Assembly (NCBI GenBank): GCA_040544425.1
Contig: JBEONO010000033.1
Coordinates: 1-19,842 of the forward strand
Direction of reading: 5' to 3'
DNA length: 19,842 bases
Source: Solimicrobium sp040544425
Lineage (GTDB): Bacteria > Pseudomonadota > Gammaproteobacteria > Burkholderiales > Burkholderiaceae_D
In this document: positions 1 through 8,389 of the stretch, piece by piece
Layout of the letters: every line of letters starts with the position of its first letter
Numbering within the stretch: the stretch's first letter is position 1
Notes under the pieces: generated by a model
Told to the model about the DNA's origin: nothing
Seen by the model: the letters and a program-made list of their open reading frames with translations, nothing else
The model's database searches: none
Translations under genes and position numbers: made by a program

Positions 1-95
1 CAGAAAATGTCTCGGCTTTAAAACGCCTCACGAAGTATTTATGAAACAGTTACAATCGCATCAACATGTGGTTGCACTTCGAAATTGAATCCGCC
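1..95 (+). mobile_element. Right end of an IS30-family insertion sequence
   Basis: The window begins inside an IS30-type element. The transposase C-terminus is followed directly by a typical IS30-family terminal sequence. The last coding bases plus a few more (about 71-95, GTTGCACTTCG...GAATCCGCC) resemble the terminal inverted repeats of this family, which often overlap the transposase stop. The exact outer boundary cannot be fixed because the left end and target duplication are outside the window; I place it at about 95. The element lies downstream of the parC terminator, a position where insertion would not harm the essential operon. Confidence 0.7.
2..88 (+). CDS. IS30-family transposase, C-terminal fragment (cut by window edge)
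   Basis: Reading from base 2 gives 28 residues that begin RKCLGFKTPHEVF and end VVALRN before a TGA at 86-88. The R-K-C-L-G-[FY]-[KR]-T-P-x-E-V-F block is the hallmark C-terminal sequence of IS30-family DDE transposases, which catalyse cut-and-paste or copy-out transposition. The rest of the protein, including the DDE triad, lies left of the window, so I cannot tell whether the gene is intact. The fragment itself has no frameshift. Confidence 0.85.
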   Translation, partial: RKCLGFKTPHEVFMKQLQSHQHVVALRN

Positions 96-133
96 AATCT
101 TAATAATATGAGGGTGGGTTGGAAAGGCGGATT
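88..133. repeat. Inverted repeat AATCCGCC / GGCGGATT at the IS30 end
   Basis: AATCCGCC at 88-95, the presumed IS tip, recurs as its exact reverse complement GGCGGATT at 126-133, 30 nt away. A GAAG a few bases further on (142-145) also falls near its place in the expected left terminal repeat. It could be an IS-end-like target, a relic of a second copy, or chance. Confidence 0.35.
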
Positions 134-225
134 TCTGCGTTGAAGATTCAGTTTGATCGAGGGGGAGTATTTTGATTGGTGAAAATTGTTGCAGCACACA
201 TTTAAAAATGTCCATGCATTCAAGC

Positions 226-249
226 GCAGACTGGGGCGGCCCAGTCTGC
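226..249 (-). terminator. Hairpin downstream of parC, probable parE-parC terminator
   Basis: GCAGACTGGG (226-235) and CCCAGTCTGC (240-249) form a perfect 10-bp GC-rich stem with a GCGG loop. It starts 8 nt past the parC stop on the minus strand. No uridine run follows immediately; the closest is about 15 nt beyond. It is therefore either a weak or factor-assisted intrinsic terminator or a 3' end that protects the mRNA. It could also act on transcription leaving the IS on the plus strand. Confidence 0.5.
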
Positions 250-257
250 TGATATAT

Positions 258-2612
258 TTAATTAGCTCTCAGGCTGACCGGCTTCAGTTTCGATTCCAGT
301 CCTTTCCCTTTACGCGCCCGTTTATGGATATGTGGGGCAAGGTTGTTGGCCGACAGGCTGACTTCCTGCGGTTTACCCGCACGACCAATACCGGCTACCG
401 TGACACCTTTTTGCGAAATCACTTGCGCGGCCAGCAGTTTTTCACCACTCTCCAGATCCATCAAGATCACGCCCTTGCCACCGCTGCTTAAATTTTTAAT
501 TTCATTCAAACCAAAGACCAACAGGCGTCCCTTTTCAGACAGGCAGGCGATTGCACTGCTGTCAGTTTTGATGACACTTGGCGCCAGCAGTTCTTCGCCC
601 TCGATCATATTCATGAAGGCCTTACCCGCTTTCATGCGTCCAGTCATATCCGCGACGCTGGCAGTGAAACCCATGCCGGCTGAACTGGCAATTAACAAGA
701 TGGTCGTGGCGTCACCGGCAAAATAATGCAGGATGCGTGTGCCGCTGGCCAGATCAATCAGGCTGGTGATTGGCACGCCATCACCGCGCGCACCGGGTAA
801 GGAAGCAACCGGCACGGAATATACCCGGCCGTTCGAACCGAAAGCCAGCAGGTTATCGATACTGCGACATTCAAACGTGCCATGCATAGCATCGCCCGCT
901 TTAAAAGCGAACTGGGCCGGGTCATGACCGTGCGCCGTGCGTGCGCGCAGCCAGCCTTTTTGTGAGATCACGACCGTAATCGGTTCATCAATGACTTTCT
1001 GCTCAATCCCGGCTTTTTCTGCTACTTCTATTAATGTGCGCCGTGCATCGCCAAACTGTTTTTGATCGGCTTCGATTTCTTTGATGATTTTGCGTTTCAT
1101 CGAAGTCGGGTTGCTCAGTAAGTCCTGCAAGCCGGTTTGTTCGATGCGCAGTGCAGCCAATTCCTGTTCAATCTTGATCGCTTCCAGACGTGCCAACTGG
1201 CGCAGGCGGATTTCCAGAATGTCTTCGGCCTGACGATCTGAGAGCTTGAACGCTTCCATCAGTGCCGGCTTGGGAACGTCGGATTCACGGATGATGCGGA
1301 TCACTTCATCGATATTCAACAAGACCGCGATACGACCTTCCAGAATATGGATCCGGTCTTCGACTTTCTGCAATCTGAATTCGGTTCTGCGCGTGACCGT
1401 GGTAAAGCGGAATGCCACCCACTCGGACACAATATCAACCAGACTTTTCTGTCTGGGCCGACCGTCACCGCCGATCATGACCAGATTCATGGAAACATTG
1501 GTTTCCAGTGAGGTGTGCGTCAACAGAATCTGCATCAGCTCGGCGCTGCTCTGATTTTTCGATTTCGGCTCGAACACCAGACGCACCGGCGCATCTTTGC
1601 CCGATTCATCGCGTATCGCATCCAGCACACCGAGCATCAGCTGCTTTAAATTCTGCTGCTCAGGGGTGAGCGATTTTTTACCCAGTTTAATTTTCGGATT
1701 GGTGCATTCTTCAACTTCTTCCAGAATTTTCTGGCTGGAGGTGCCCGGTGGCAGCTCGTTAATCACCACCTGCCATTGGCCGCGCGCCAAATCCTCGATC
1801 TTCCAGCAGGCGCGCACTTTCATGCTGCCGCGGCCGCTCTGGTAAATTTCTGCAATCGTCGCTGCCGGGCTGATGATCTGGCCGCCACCTGGAAAGTCCG
1901 GTCCGGGAATGATTTCCATCAGTTCGGCATTGGTGATCGTCGGATTCTTGATGACGGCAATCGCTGCCTGCGCAACTTCAGTTAAATTATGCGAAGGGAT
2001 TTCAGTTGCCAATCCGACGGCAATACCGGATGCGCCATTTAACAGCACCATCGGCAAACGAGCCGGCAACAATTTAGGTTCTTCGCTTGATCCATCGTAG
2101 TTAGGCTGAAAATCCACAGTGCCCAAATCGATTTCGTCGAGCAGCAGGCCAGCGATCGGTGTCAGGCGTGCTTCGGTATAGCGCATCGCTGCAGCGCCGT
2201 CACCATCGCGTGAACCGAAATTTCCCTGGCCATCGATCAATGGATAGCGCAGCGAAAAATCCTGCGTCATCCGCACCAGCGCGTCATACACCGACTGGTC
2301 ACCATGCGGATGCAATTTACCGAGCACTTCACCGACCACCAACGCCGATTTGCGCGGTTTGGCAGTGGCAGACAAGCCCAGGTCATTCATGGCATATAAA
2401 ATGCGTCGCTGCACCGGTTTTTGTCCGTCACACACATCGGGCAGGGCGCGCCCCTTGACGACTGAGATCGCGTAATCGAGATAAGCACGTTCAGCAAAAA
2501 TCGCCAGCGTGATGGATTCGCCTTCCGATTCGCCGCCCGGTGGAACCGGCGGAACAGGTGGCTCGGGTGGCAATTTACTGTCTTCGTTAAACAAGTCGGT
2601 TTGTACTGGCAT
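258..2612 (-). CDS. parC: DNA topoisomerase IV subunit A
   Basis: ParC is the DNA-breaking subunit of topoisomerase IV, which with ParE unlinks replicated chromosomes using ATP. The protein has 784 aa. The N-terminal breakage-reunion domain starts near residue 34, after a proline-rich leader (about 15-25). The catalytic tyrosine is Y145 in the RYTEARL motif. The winged-helix region carries HPHGD at 101-105. The C-terminal part (about 540-784) is a reduced beta-pinwheel without the GyrA box QRRGGKG, which with the neighbouring parE supports ParC over GyrA. In the quinolone-resistance region, the positions equivalent to E. coli S80 and E84 are Q106 and D110. The gene starts 19 nt after parE with no clear Shine-Dalgarno, suggesting co-transcription and perhaps translational coupling. 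Confidence 0.95.
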   Translation of the reverse strand: MPVQTDLFNEDSKLPPEPPVPPVPPGGESEGESITLAIFAERAYLDYAISVVKGRALPDVCDGQKPVQRRILYAMNDLGLSATAKPRKSALVVGEVLGKLHPHGDQSVYDALVRMTQDFSLRYPLIDGQGNFGSRDGDGAAAMRYTEARLTPIAGLLLDEIDLGTVDFQPNYDGSSEEPKLLPARLPMVLLNGASGIAVGLATEIPSHNLTEVAQAAIAVIKNPTITNAELMEIIPGPDFPGGGQIISPAATIAEIYQSGRGSMKVRACWKIEDLARGQWQVVINELPPGTSSQKILEEVEECTNPKIKLGKKSLTPEQQNLKQLMLGVLDAIRDESGKDAPVRLVFEPKSKNQSSAELMQILLTHTSLETNVSMNLVMIGGDGRPRQKSLVDIVSEWVAFRFTTVTRRTEFRLQKVEDRIHILEGRIAVLLNIDEVIRIIRESDVPKPALMEAFKLSDRQAEDILEIRLRQLARLEAIKIEQELAALRIEQTGLQDLLSNPTSMKRKIIKEIEADQKQFGDARRTLIEVAEKAGIEQKVIDEPITVVISQKGWLRARTAHGHDPAQFAFKAGDAMHGTFECRSIDNLLAFGSNGRVYSVPVASLPGARGDGVPITSLIDLASGTRILHYFAGDATTILLIASSAGMGFTASVADMTGRMKAGKAFMNMIEGEELLAPSVIKTDSSAIACLSEKGRLLVFGLNEIKNLSSGGKGVILMDLESGEKLLAAQVISQKGVTVAGIGRAGKPQEVSLSANNLAPHIHKRARKGKGLESKLKPVSLRAN

Positions 2613-2631
2613 AATTATTGGGGTCTATAAA

Positions 2632-4614
2632 TTAAATATCGGCTTCGACTTCGTTGCCATGTTCTTCTATCCAGGTGCGACGGGCTGAGGCTTCGCCTTT
2701 ACCCATCAACATGGTAAAGCGTTCTTCAGAGCGCAATTGATCGACTTCCCCGAGTGATACTGGCAGCAGGCGGCGGGTATCCGGGTTCATGGTGGTTTCC
2801 CATAATTGGGAGGCATTCATTTCACCCAGACCTTTGAAACGCGCAATGCTCCAGCTGCCATCCTTCGCGCCTTCCTTGCGTAACTTATCTTCGATTGCAA
2901 TCAGTTCGCCGGTATCCAAAGCATAAATTTTTTGCGCCAGCTTTTTACCACGCGGTGGTGCGTCGACGCGGAACAGTGGAGGGCGGGCAATACAGATATG
3001 GCCGGTCTCGATCAGCTTCGGGAAGTGTTTGAAAAACAGCGTCAGCAATAACACCTGAATATGCGAGCCATCGACGTCCGCATCAGAAAGGATGCAGATT
3101 TTTCCGTAACGCAGACCGGACAGATCAGGCGTGTCGTTCAAATTGTGCGGATCGACCCCGATCGCCACGGCGATATCATGAATTTCGTTGTTGGCGAACA
3201 GTCGGTCGCGATCGGTTTCCCAGGTATTTAATACTTTGCCGCGCAAGGGCAAGATGGCCTGAAATTCTTTATCGCGGCCCATTTTGGCGGAGCCACCTGC
3301 AGAATCACCTTCGACTAAAAATATTTCATTGCGGCTGATATCGGTTGATTCACAATCCGTTAACTTACCCGGTAACACGGCAACGCCGGATGACTTGCGC
3401 TTTTCAACTTTTTGCGCTGACCGCAAACGCGACTGCGCCTGCTTGATCACCAGATCAGCCAGCTTCTTGCCGTAGTCTACGTGCTGATTGAGCCATAATT
3501 CCAGCGGTGATTTGGTGAAGGTCGACACCAGACGCACGGCATCGCGGGAATTGAGGCGCTCTTTAATCTGGCCCTGAAATTGCGGGTCCAGTACTTTGGC
3601 CGACAACACGAACGAAGCCCGTGCGAATACGTCTTCTGGCAGCAGCTTGACGCCTTTCGGCAATAGCGCATGCAGCTCAACAAAATTTTTGATCGCGCCA
3701 AACAAACCCTCGCGCAATCCGGATTCATGGGTACCACCGGCCGGAGTCGGAATCAGATTCACATACGATTCGCGCACCACATTGCCTTCTTCACACCAGG
3801 CCACCACCCAGGCGGCACCTTCGCCTTCGGCAAAACCGTCGGTATCGGGCGTGGCATATTGCGCGCCTTCAAACAAGGGAATCAAGGTATCGCTGGTCAG
3901 TGATTCGGTCAGATAGCCGCGCAGGCCCTGTTCGTATTGCCACTCCAGCGTTTCTTTGGGTGCGTGCAGCGTGACTTTGACACCGGGCAGCAGCACCGCT
4001 TTGGAGCGCAGCAGTCGTTGCAAATCGGCTTGCGACAAAAGCGGGCTGTCAAAATATTTGGGGTTGGGCCAGATGGTTACCCGCGTACCCGATTTTTTGT
4101 CACCCTTGACCTGCGGTTGCGAAGTCAGCGGTTTTATAACGTCACCGTTGGAGAAGGTGATTTCATGCACGCCACCATCACGCCAGACGGTAATTTCCAA
4201 TTTATTGGACAGCGCATTGGTAACCGACACACCGACACCATGCAATCCGCCTGAAAACGAGTACGCGCCGCCTGCGCCTTTGTCGAACTTGCCGCCTGCA
4301 TGCAAGCGGGTGAATACGATTTCAACAGTGGGCACGCCTTCTTCAGGGTGAATGCCGACCGGAATACCGCGACCATCATCCTCAACCGTGACACTGCCAT
4401 CAGGATTTTGCGTGACGACGATGTGTTTACAGTAACCACCCAGGGCTTCGTCGGAAGCATTGTCGATCACTTCCTGAATAATATGCAGCGGGTTTTCGGT
4501 GCGGGTGTACATGCCGGGGCGTTGTTTGACCGGTTCCAATCCCTTCAAGACACGGATAGAAGATTCGCTGTATGCAGCAGCGCTTGCGCCAGATACTGGT
4601 TTTTTGGTTGCCAT
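2632..4614 (-). CDS. parE: DNA topoisomerase IV subunit B
   Basis: ParE is the ATPase subunit of topoisomerase IV. The protein has 660 aa. The GHKL ATPase domain shows EVIDNASDEA with catalytic E48 and Mg-binding N52, DDGRGIP at 79-85, and the ATP-lid glycine motif GGLHGVGVS near 122-130. The transducer domain follows. The TOPRIM domain has EGDSAGGSA from about residue 434 and DADVDGSHI further on, which coordinate Mg2+. The C-terminus retains GLGEMN. Length and the absence of the large GyrB insertion fit ParE. It is the first gene of the parE-parC operon and has its own extended -10 promoter 43 nt upstream. The Shine-Dalgarno is weak. GyrB is the only real alternative and is disfavoured by the parC neighbour. 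Confidence 0.95.
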   Translation of the reverse strand: MATKKPVSGASAAAYSESSIRVLKGLEPVKQRPGMYTRTENPLHIIQEVIDNASDEALGGYCKHIVVTQNPDGSVTVEDDGRGIPVGIHPEEGVPTVEIVFTRLHAGGKFDKGAGGAYSFSGGLHGVGVSVTNALSNKLEITVWRDGGVHEITFSNGDVIKPLTSQPQVKGDKKSGTRVTIWPNPKYFDSPLLSQADLQRLLRSKAVLLPGVKVTLHAPKETLEWQYEQGLRGYLTESLTSDTLIPLFEGAQYATPDTDGFAEGEGAAWVVAWCEEGNVVRESYVNLIPTPAGGTHESGLREGLFGAIKNFVELHALLPKGVKLLPEDVFARASFVLSAKVLDPQFQGQIKERLNSRDAVRLVSTFTKSPLELWLNQHVDYGKKLADLVIKQAQSRLRSAQKVEKRKSSGVAVLPGKLTDCESTDISRNEIFLVEGDSAGGSAKMGRDKEFQAILPLRGKVLNTWETDRDRLFANNEIHDIAVAIGVDPHNLNDTPDLSGLRYGKICILSDADVDGSHIQVLLLTLFFKHFPKLIETGHICIARPPLFRVDAPPRGKKLAQKIYALDTGELIAIEDKLRKEGAKDGSWSIARFKGLGEMNASQLWETTMNPDTRRLLPVSLGEVDQLRSEERFTMLMGKGEASARRTWIEEHGNEVEADI

Positions 4615-4656
4615 GCAGATTTAGGTAAGTAGACGAGTTAATCGGAATGGATGGAG

Positions 4657-4665
4657 AGTATAGCA
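4657..4665 (-). promoter_or_regulatory. Extended -10 promoter for parE-parC
   Basis: On the minus strand TGCTATACT gives a TATACT hexamer (5 of 6 to TATAAT) preceded by TGn, an extended -10. It lies about 43 nt before the parE ATG. The -35 region is poor (GTCGTT at 17-nt spacing), as is common for extended -10 promoters. It sits between the upstream gene's terminator and parE, which fits an independent transcription unit. Predicted from sequence only. Confidence 0.5.
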
Positions 4666-4708
4666 GGGTGTTTTTGAAAACGACTGTGGTTTTATACAGT
4701 TATTTTCA

Positions 4709-4742
4709 ATGGGTTGAACATTGCCTGGTCTGTTCAACCCAT
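4709..4742 (-). terminator. Hairpin terminator of the ketoacyl synthase gene
   Basis: ATGGGTTGAACA (4709-4720) pairs perfectly with TGTTCAACCCAT (4731-4742), a 12-bp stem with a 10-nt loop. It begins 17 nt past the stop codon of the FabH-like gene on the minus strand. No strong U tract follows (TGAAAATAAC), so termination may be partial, but stem length and placement favour a 3'-end role. Confidence 0.5.
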
Positions 4743-4759
4743 CGTGTGCACGAATTACT

Positions 4760-5881
4760 TTATATTTTCTTAACTATCACGCAGCCAATTGAATAGCCTG
4801 CACCGAACGAGCAGATCACGCCAAGCGCACCGCTTGCCAAATCATCCTGATGCTTATGGAAGGCAATGATCGAACCTGCCGACGAGGTATTGGCATAGGT
4901 GTCCAGAATAGTTGGTGATTCAGCCGGGCTGGCGTCACGTCCCAAAATATTTCGGATGATCAGCAGGTTCATATTCAGATTGGCCTGATGCAGCCAGAAG
5001 CGCTGGATCTGTTCAATCTTCAGGTCGGCGTGTGCGATCGTGCCGGTAATCATGGCTGCGGCCATCGGGCAGACCTCTTTGAACACCTTGCGGCCTTGCT
5101 GACGGAACAGTTTGTCGGGCTTGCCAATGCCAGACTCGTCGCCCCGATTCAAGAAGCCGAAGTTGTTACGGATATTGTTGGAGAACTGCGTCTTCAACTT
5201 GACTTCAACGACCGCGAACTGATGCTGCGAAGTTGCCCGGTCGGCGCGTTCCAGCACGATAGCCGTGCAGGCGTCGCCAAAAATAAAATGGCTGTCGCGA
5301 TCGCGCCAGTTCAAGTGGCCGCTGGTAATTTCAGGATTAATCACCAGCACTGCACGGGCCTGGCCACTCTGAATGGCGGCGACTGCAGCCTGAATGCCAA
5401 AGGTAGCAGAGGAACAGGCGACGTTCATGTCATAGCCGTAGCCCTCGATACCCAATGCAGTTTGCACTTCCACGGCAATGGCCGGATAGGCGCGTTGCAT
5501 ATTGCTGCAGGCGACAATCACTGCATCGATATCCTGTGCGCTGCGACCGGCGCGTTGCAATGCTTCTTTTGCAGCTGCCACCGCCATGTCGCACATGATC
5601 GATGGCTGATCGTCGGCACGCTCCGGAATATGTGGCACCATCCGCTCTGGATCGAGGATGCCGGTTTTTTCAACTACGTAGCGCGACTTGATGCCGGATG
5701 CCTTTTCAATAAATTCAACACTGGATTCTTGCAGGGCGACTGTTTCACCCGCGGCGATCGCGCTGGCGTTATCGTGATTAAATTTTTGCACATACTGATT
5801 GAAGCAGGCGATGAGTTCGTGATTTGAGATAGCGAAGGGCGGCGTATATAAACCCGTACCGCTGATGACCACTTGATCCAT
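4760..5881 (-). CDS. Beta-ketoacyl-ACP synthase III family protein (FabH-like, long form)
   Basis: This is a thiolase-fold condensing enzyme of the FabH type, which joins an acyl-CoA primer to malonyl-ACP. The Cys-His-Asn triad is visible: C156 in NVACSSATFG, H298 in WLHQANLNMN, and N331 in YANTSSAGS. The C-terminal SFGAGYS (358-364) completes the fold. At 373 aa it is longer than classical FabH (about 317 aa); the extra length is mostly near residues 25-90. It belongs to the longer FabH-like group, some members of which take medium-chain acyl-CoA primers (the Pseudomonas PA3286 type). The substrate here is unknown. It is not in a fab cluster: parE lies downstream behind its own terminator and promoter, and a divergent histidine kinase lies upstream. 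No strong Shine-Dalgarno precedes the ATG. It is unlikely to be the housekeeping fabH. Confidence 0.85.
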   Translation of the reverse strand: MDQVVISGTGLYTPPFAISNHELIACFNQYVQKFNHDNASAIAAGETVALQESSVEFIEKASGIKSRYVVEKTGILDPERMVPHIPERADDQPSIMCDMAVAAAKEALQRAGRSAQDIDAVIVACSNMQRAYPAIAVEVQTALGIEGYGYDMNVACSSATFGIQAAVAAIQSGQARAVLVINPEITSGHLNWRDRDSHFIFGDACTAIVLERADRATSQHQFAVVEVKLKTQFSNNIRNNFGFLNRGDESGIGKPDKLFRQQGRKVFKEVCPMAAAMITGTIAHADLKIEQIQRFWLHQANLNMNLLIIRNILGRDASPAESPTILDTYANTSSAGSIIAFHKHQDDLASGALGVICSFGAGYSIGCVIVKKI

Positions 5882-5942
5882 GGAGAGGGCTTTCTTGGTT
5901 TTAGAATTGATAGCGTGGAATTCTACCGCTTACCATGGCGAA

Positions 5943-5971
5943 TTGACGAATAAAAATTGGGACTTATTAAT
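5943..5971 (+). promoter_or_regulatory. Weak candidate sigma-70 promoter upstream of the histidine kinase
   Basis: TTGACG (5943-5948, 5 of 6 to TTGACA) is followed after 17 nt by ATTAAT (5966-5971, 4 of 6 to TATAAT), with A/T-rich sequence around it. It would leave a leader of about 190 nt before the kinase gene. The 285-nt divergent region 5882-6166 holds nothing else I can call with confidence, and no ORF. Confidence 0.25.
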
Positions 5972-6166
5972 TTATATAGTGTCTTTGCCAAATTCAGCTT
6001 CGATTTTCACGATCGGTATTTACAACGAATTGATTGACGTCCGCTTGTGGCCCGGTTGAAAAAAATCCAATTAGTGCGCCTTGAAGCACGAAAAAGCCAC
6101 GTTCGCCGCAAATTCGAGCCTTTTCCCTGTAAAAGAACTTAGAGTGACGGGTATTGAGCGAAAATT

Positions 6167-7441
6167 GTGAGCATTATGAAAGAATCACCCGCAGTCAATT
6201 TCCCGAATGATCATCCGCTGCCCAGTAAAGTCTTTGGCAAATACGGTGGATGGGGCAGCGTGGCGCAGCAATATCCGATTTTCAGCCAGACCTGGTTCAA
6301 ATACCGGATCCTGACTTTTATTTTGCCGATGGGTTTACTGGCGGCCTCGCTCGGCTTAAGTTTGTTCGTCATTCCTGAATCGAACGCCAAATTAAAATTT
6401 GCTCTGGCCATGTTGTTCACCTGGATCTCGATTGCCTCGGCACTGGTGTTGGGCCGCGGTGTTGCAGTCTTGATCTCCAAGGCCAAGTGGTCCGAACGAC
6501 ATATTTCGGCCGGGGTGATTATGGCGATCGTGTTCGGCGTGATTGTGGCCATTGGACTGTTTCGGATCGAGCATAACTTTGAGGCGCAATTTGTTGGTGA
6601 ATACAAGCAGGAGCTGCAACAAAAAAAGCAGACCGATCTGGCATTCATTGATTCGGAGGCCGCCTACCAAAATCTGCCGGCCTACGTCGTCGTCAAAAAT
6701 TTATTTCTGCTACTGTTCTTCGCCTGGTTAGGCGGTATTTTTGATCTGGTAAGTTACTTTCGCCAACGTCGGGCGATGAAAGATGTTGCAGTCGAACAGC
6801 AACTCGCGTTATATCAGAAAGAACGCAATGAAGCGGAATTGCGCCTGTCTGTTTTGGCCAGCCAGGTAGAACCACACTTTTTATTTAATACCCTGTCCGG
6901 GGTGCGCTCGGCAATATTAAGCGATCCGCAGATGGGCGTGGCAATCATTGACAATCTGGTCGAATATTTACGGGCCACGATTCCGCAGCTACGCACCGAC
7001 GGCTCCTGTTCTCAGGTCAGGCTGGGGTCACAAATGCAGGCTATCCGTGCCTATCTGGGCGTGATCAAATTTCGCATCCCGCGCCTGAGCTTTGACGTTG
7101 ACTTCGACCCGTCGCTGGCAGAATTATTCATTCCTCCGCTGATGTTGATTTCATTGGTTGAAAACGCCGTGAAACACGGTATCGAATTGAAAAAAGGTCT
7201 GGTGCACATTGCTGTCAAAGCGGAACGAGTAAACCTGGATGGGCAGGAAAAGCTGATTCTGACGGTGCGCGACGACGGTCTGGGTTTTGCAAACAGTGTT
7301 GCTGGAACCGGTATTGGTTTGAGCAATATCCGCGAGCGCTTAAGGCAGCTGTACCAGGATCAGGCTGCGCTTAGCCTGGAAACCAATGACGAGAATGGCG
7401 TAACTGCACGCATCATTCTGCCTACCGACACCTTCAACTGA
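6167..7441 (+). CDS. LytS/AlgZ-type membrane sensor histidine kinase
   Basis: This is the sensor half of a two-component system that phosphorylates the response regulator encoded next to it. Of 424 aa, the N-terminal part has about four membrane helices (roughly 48-70, 77-103, 114-133, 176-196) with a charged segment (about 135-170) between the last two. A short coiled region (205-230) leads to the His_kinase domain: H237 in QVEPHFLFN is the phosphorylated histidine. The ATPase domain has the N box SLVENAVKHG (N333), DDGLGF (369-374) and GTGIGLSNIRERL (G box, from 380). No recognised extracellular ligand domain is visible, so the signal is unknown. Translation could start at GTG 6167 or at ATG 6176; neither has a strong Shine-Dalgarno, and I keep the longer form. 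The regulator follows after 13 nt. Confidence 0.9.
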   Translation: MSIMKESPAVNFPNDHPLPSKVFGKYGGWGSVAQQYPIFSQTWFKYRILTFILPMGLLAASLGLSLFVIPESNAKLKFALAMLFTWISIASALVLGRGVAVLISKAKWSERHISAGVIMAIVFGVIVAIGLFRIEHNFEAQFVGEYKQELQQKKQTDLAFIDSEAAYQNLPAYVVVKNLFLLLFFAWLGGIFDLVSYFRQRRAMKDVAVEQQLALYQKERNEAELRLSVLASQVEPHFLFNTLSGVRSAILSDPQMGVAIIDNLVEYLRATIPQLRTDGSCSQVRLGSQMQAIRAYLGVIKFRIPRLSFDVDFDPSLAELFIPPLMLISLVENAVKHGIELKKGLVHIAVKAERVNLDGQEKLILTVRDDGLGFANSVAGTGIGLSNIRERLRQLYQDQAALSLETNDENGVTARIILPTDTFN

Positions 7442-7454
7442 GAAAGGCGAGTCC

Positions 7455-8213
7455 ATGCCAACAGCAGTCATAGCCGACGACGAGTATCTGCAACGCCAGG
7501 AGCTGCGTCGTATGCTGGGTTTGGCGTGGCCTGAATTAAACATTGTTGAAGAATGCGAAGACGGCAGTGATGCCCTGGACGCGATTATCAATCTGCAACC
7601 GGACATCGCTTTTCTGGATATCCGTATGCCGGGACTGAGTGGCCTTGATGTAGCACGCGCCACCAACGGCAAAACCAATATCGTGTTTGTCACTGCCTAT
7701 GATGCGCATGCCATCGACGCATTTAATCTGGCTGCGTGCGACTATCTGTTAAAGCCGATTCAGGCGGATCGTCTGAAACAGACGGTCAACCGACTGCAGG
7801 AAAAATTTGAGTCCGGCGACAAATCGGTTGACCTGCTGCAGATGATGGCAACCTTCGAGAGGCGCTTGTCGGAACACAGTCAAAAAGAACGGATACGCTG
7901 GATCAGCGCCAACTCCGGCAAATCGATACAAATTTTCCCCGTCGAAGAAATTTTATTTTTTGAATCCGATACCCGCTACACGCGCGTCGTCAGCGCCACA
8001 GACGAAGGGTTGATCCGAACGCCGATCAAGGAATTACAAAAGGGTTTGGATCCCGAACAGTTTTGGCAGATCAATCGCGGCATTCTGGTCAACATGCATG
8101 CGATCGCCAGAGCGCATCGCGATGAGTTGGGCGGGATTAAAGTGGATATCAAGGGATCCAAAGAACAGCTGAAAGTCAGTCAGACTTACTCGTGGCGATT
8201 CAAGGGCAGTTAA
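7455..8213 (+). CDS. LytTR-family response regulator (AlgR/LytR type)
   Basis: This DNA-binding response regulator is the partner of the upstream kinase. Its receiver domain (residues 3-118) has the acidic pocket D8/D9, phospho-acceptor D55 in FLDIRMPG, T80 and K100 in LLKPI. A linker (about 120-146) precedes a C-terminal LytTR domain (147-252) with IRWISANSGKSIQIFPVEEI, FFESDTRYTRV and FWQINRGILVNM, typical of the AlgR/LytR/AgrA beta-type DNA binder. The length of 252 aa is normal. The ATG is preceded by AAAGGCGAG. Genes directly downstream belong to a type VI secretion operon, so control of that operon is possible, but nothing in the sequence proves it. The domain assignment is firm; the regulon is unknown. 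Confidence 0.92.
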   Translation: MPTAVIADDEYLQRQELRRMLGLAWPELNIVEECEDGSDALDAIINLQPDIAFLDIRMPGLSGLDVARATNGKTNIVFVTAYDAHAIDAFNLAACDYLLKPIQADRLKQTVNRLQEKFESGDKSVDLLQMMATFERRLSEHSQKERIRWISANSGKSIQIFPVEEILFFESDTRYTRVVSATDEGLIRTPIKELQKGLDPEQFWQINRGILVNMHAIARAHRDELGGIKVDIKGSKEQLKVSQTYSWRFKGS

Positions 8214-8333
8214 TTCCGCCCAAAATGTTTGATCACGAAACTCCTAAAATAACACTCAGAAATTTCCACAGAGCGATGCGCAATAGGTATTGAAGAATAA
8301 AGTGCATCCATAGCGGATTCATCGTTATCGAAA

Positions 8334-8359
8334 ATTCTCATGTCCGACAGTATTCTCAT
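8334..8359 (+). repeat. Direct repeat ATTCTCAT, 18-nt period
   Basis: ATTCTCAT occurs at 8334-8341 and again at 8352-8359. LytTR regulators usually bind paired direct repeats about two helical turns apart, so a regulator site is conceivable, but the motif is short and matches no named consensus that I know. Confidence 0.35.
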
Positions 8360-8389
8360 TCCTTCGTAATTCCATCCCCTCGAATTGCC

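Noticed and set aside
41..43. Internal ATG in the IS30 fragment as a separate small gene
   Set aside because: It is in the frame of the transposase C-terminus and reads only 15 codons to the transposase stop.
4988..5827. 279-codon open frame on the plus strand opposite the FabH-like gene
   Set aside because: It lies wholly inside a gene with an intact catalytic triad. Its predicted product is rich in Cys and His, resembles no known family, and looks like a codon-aligned antisense shadow.
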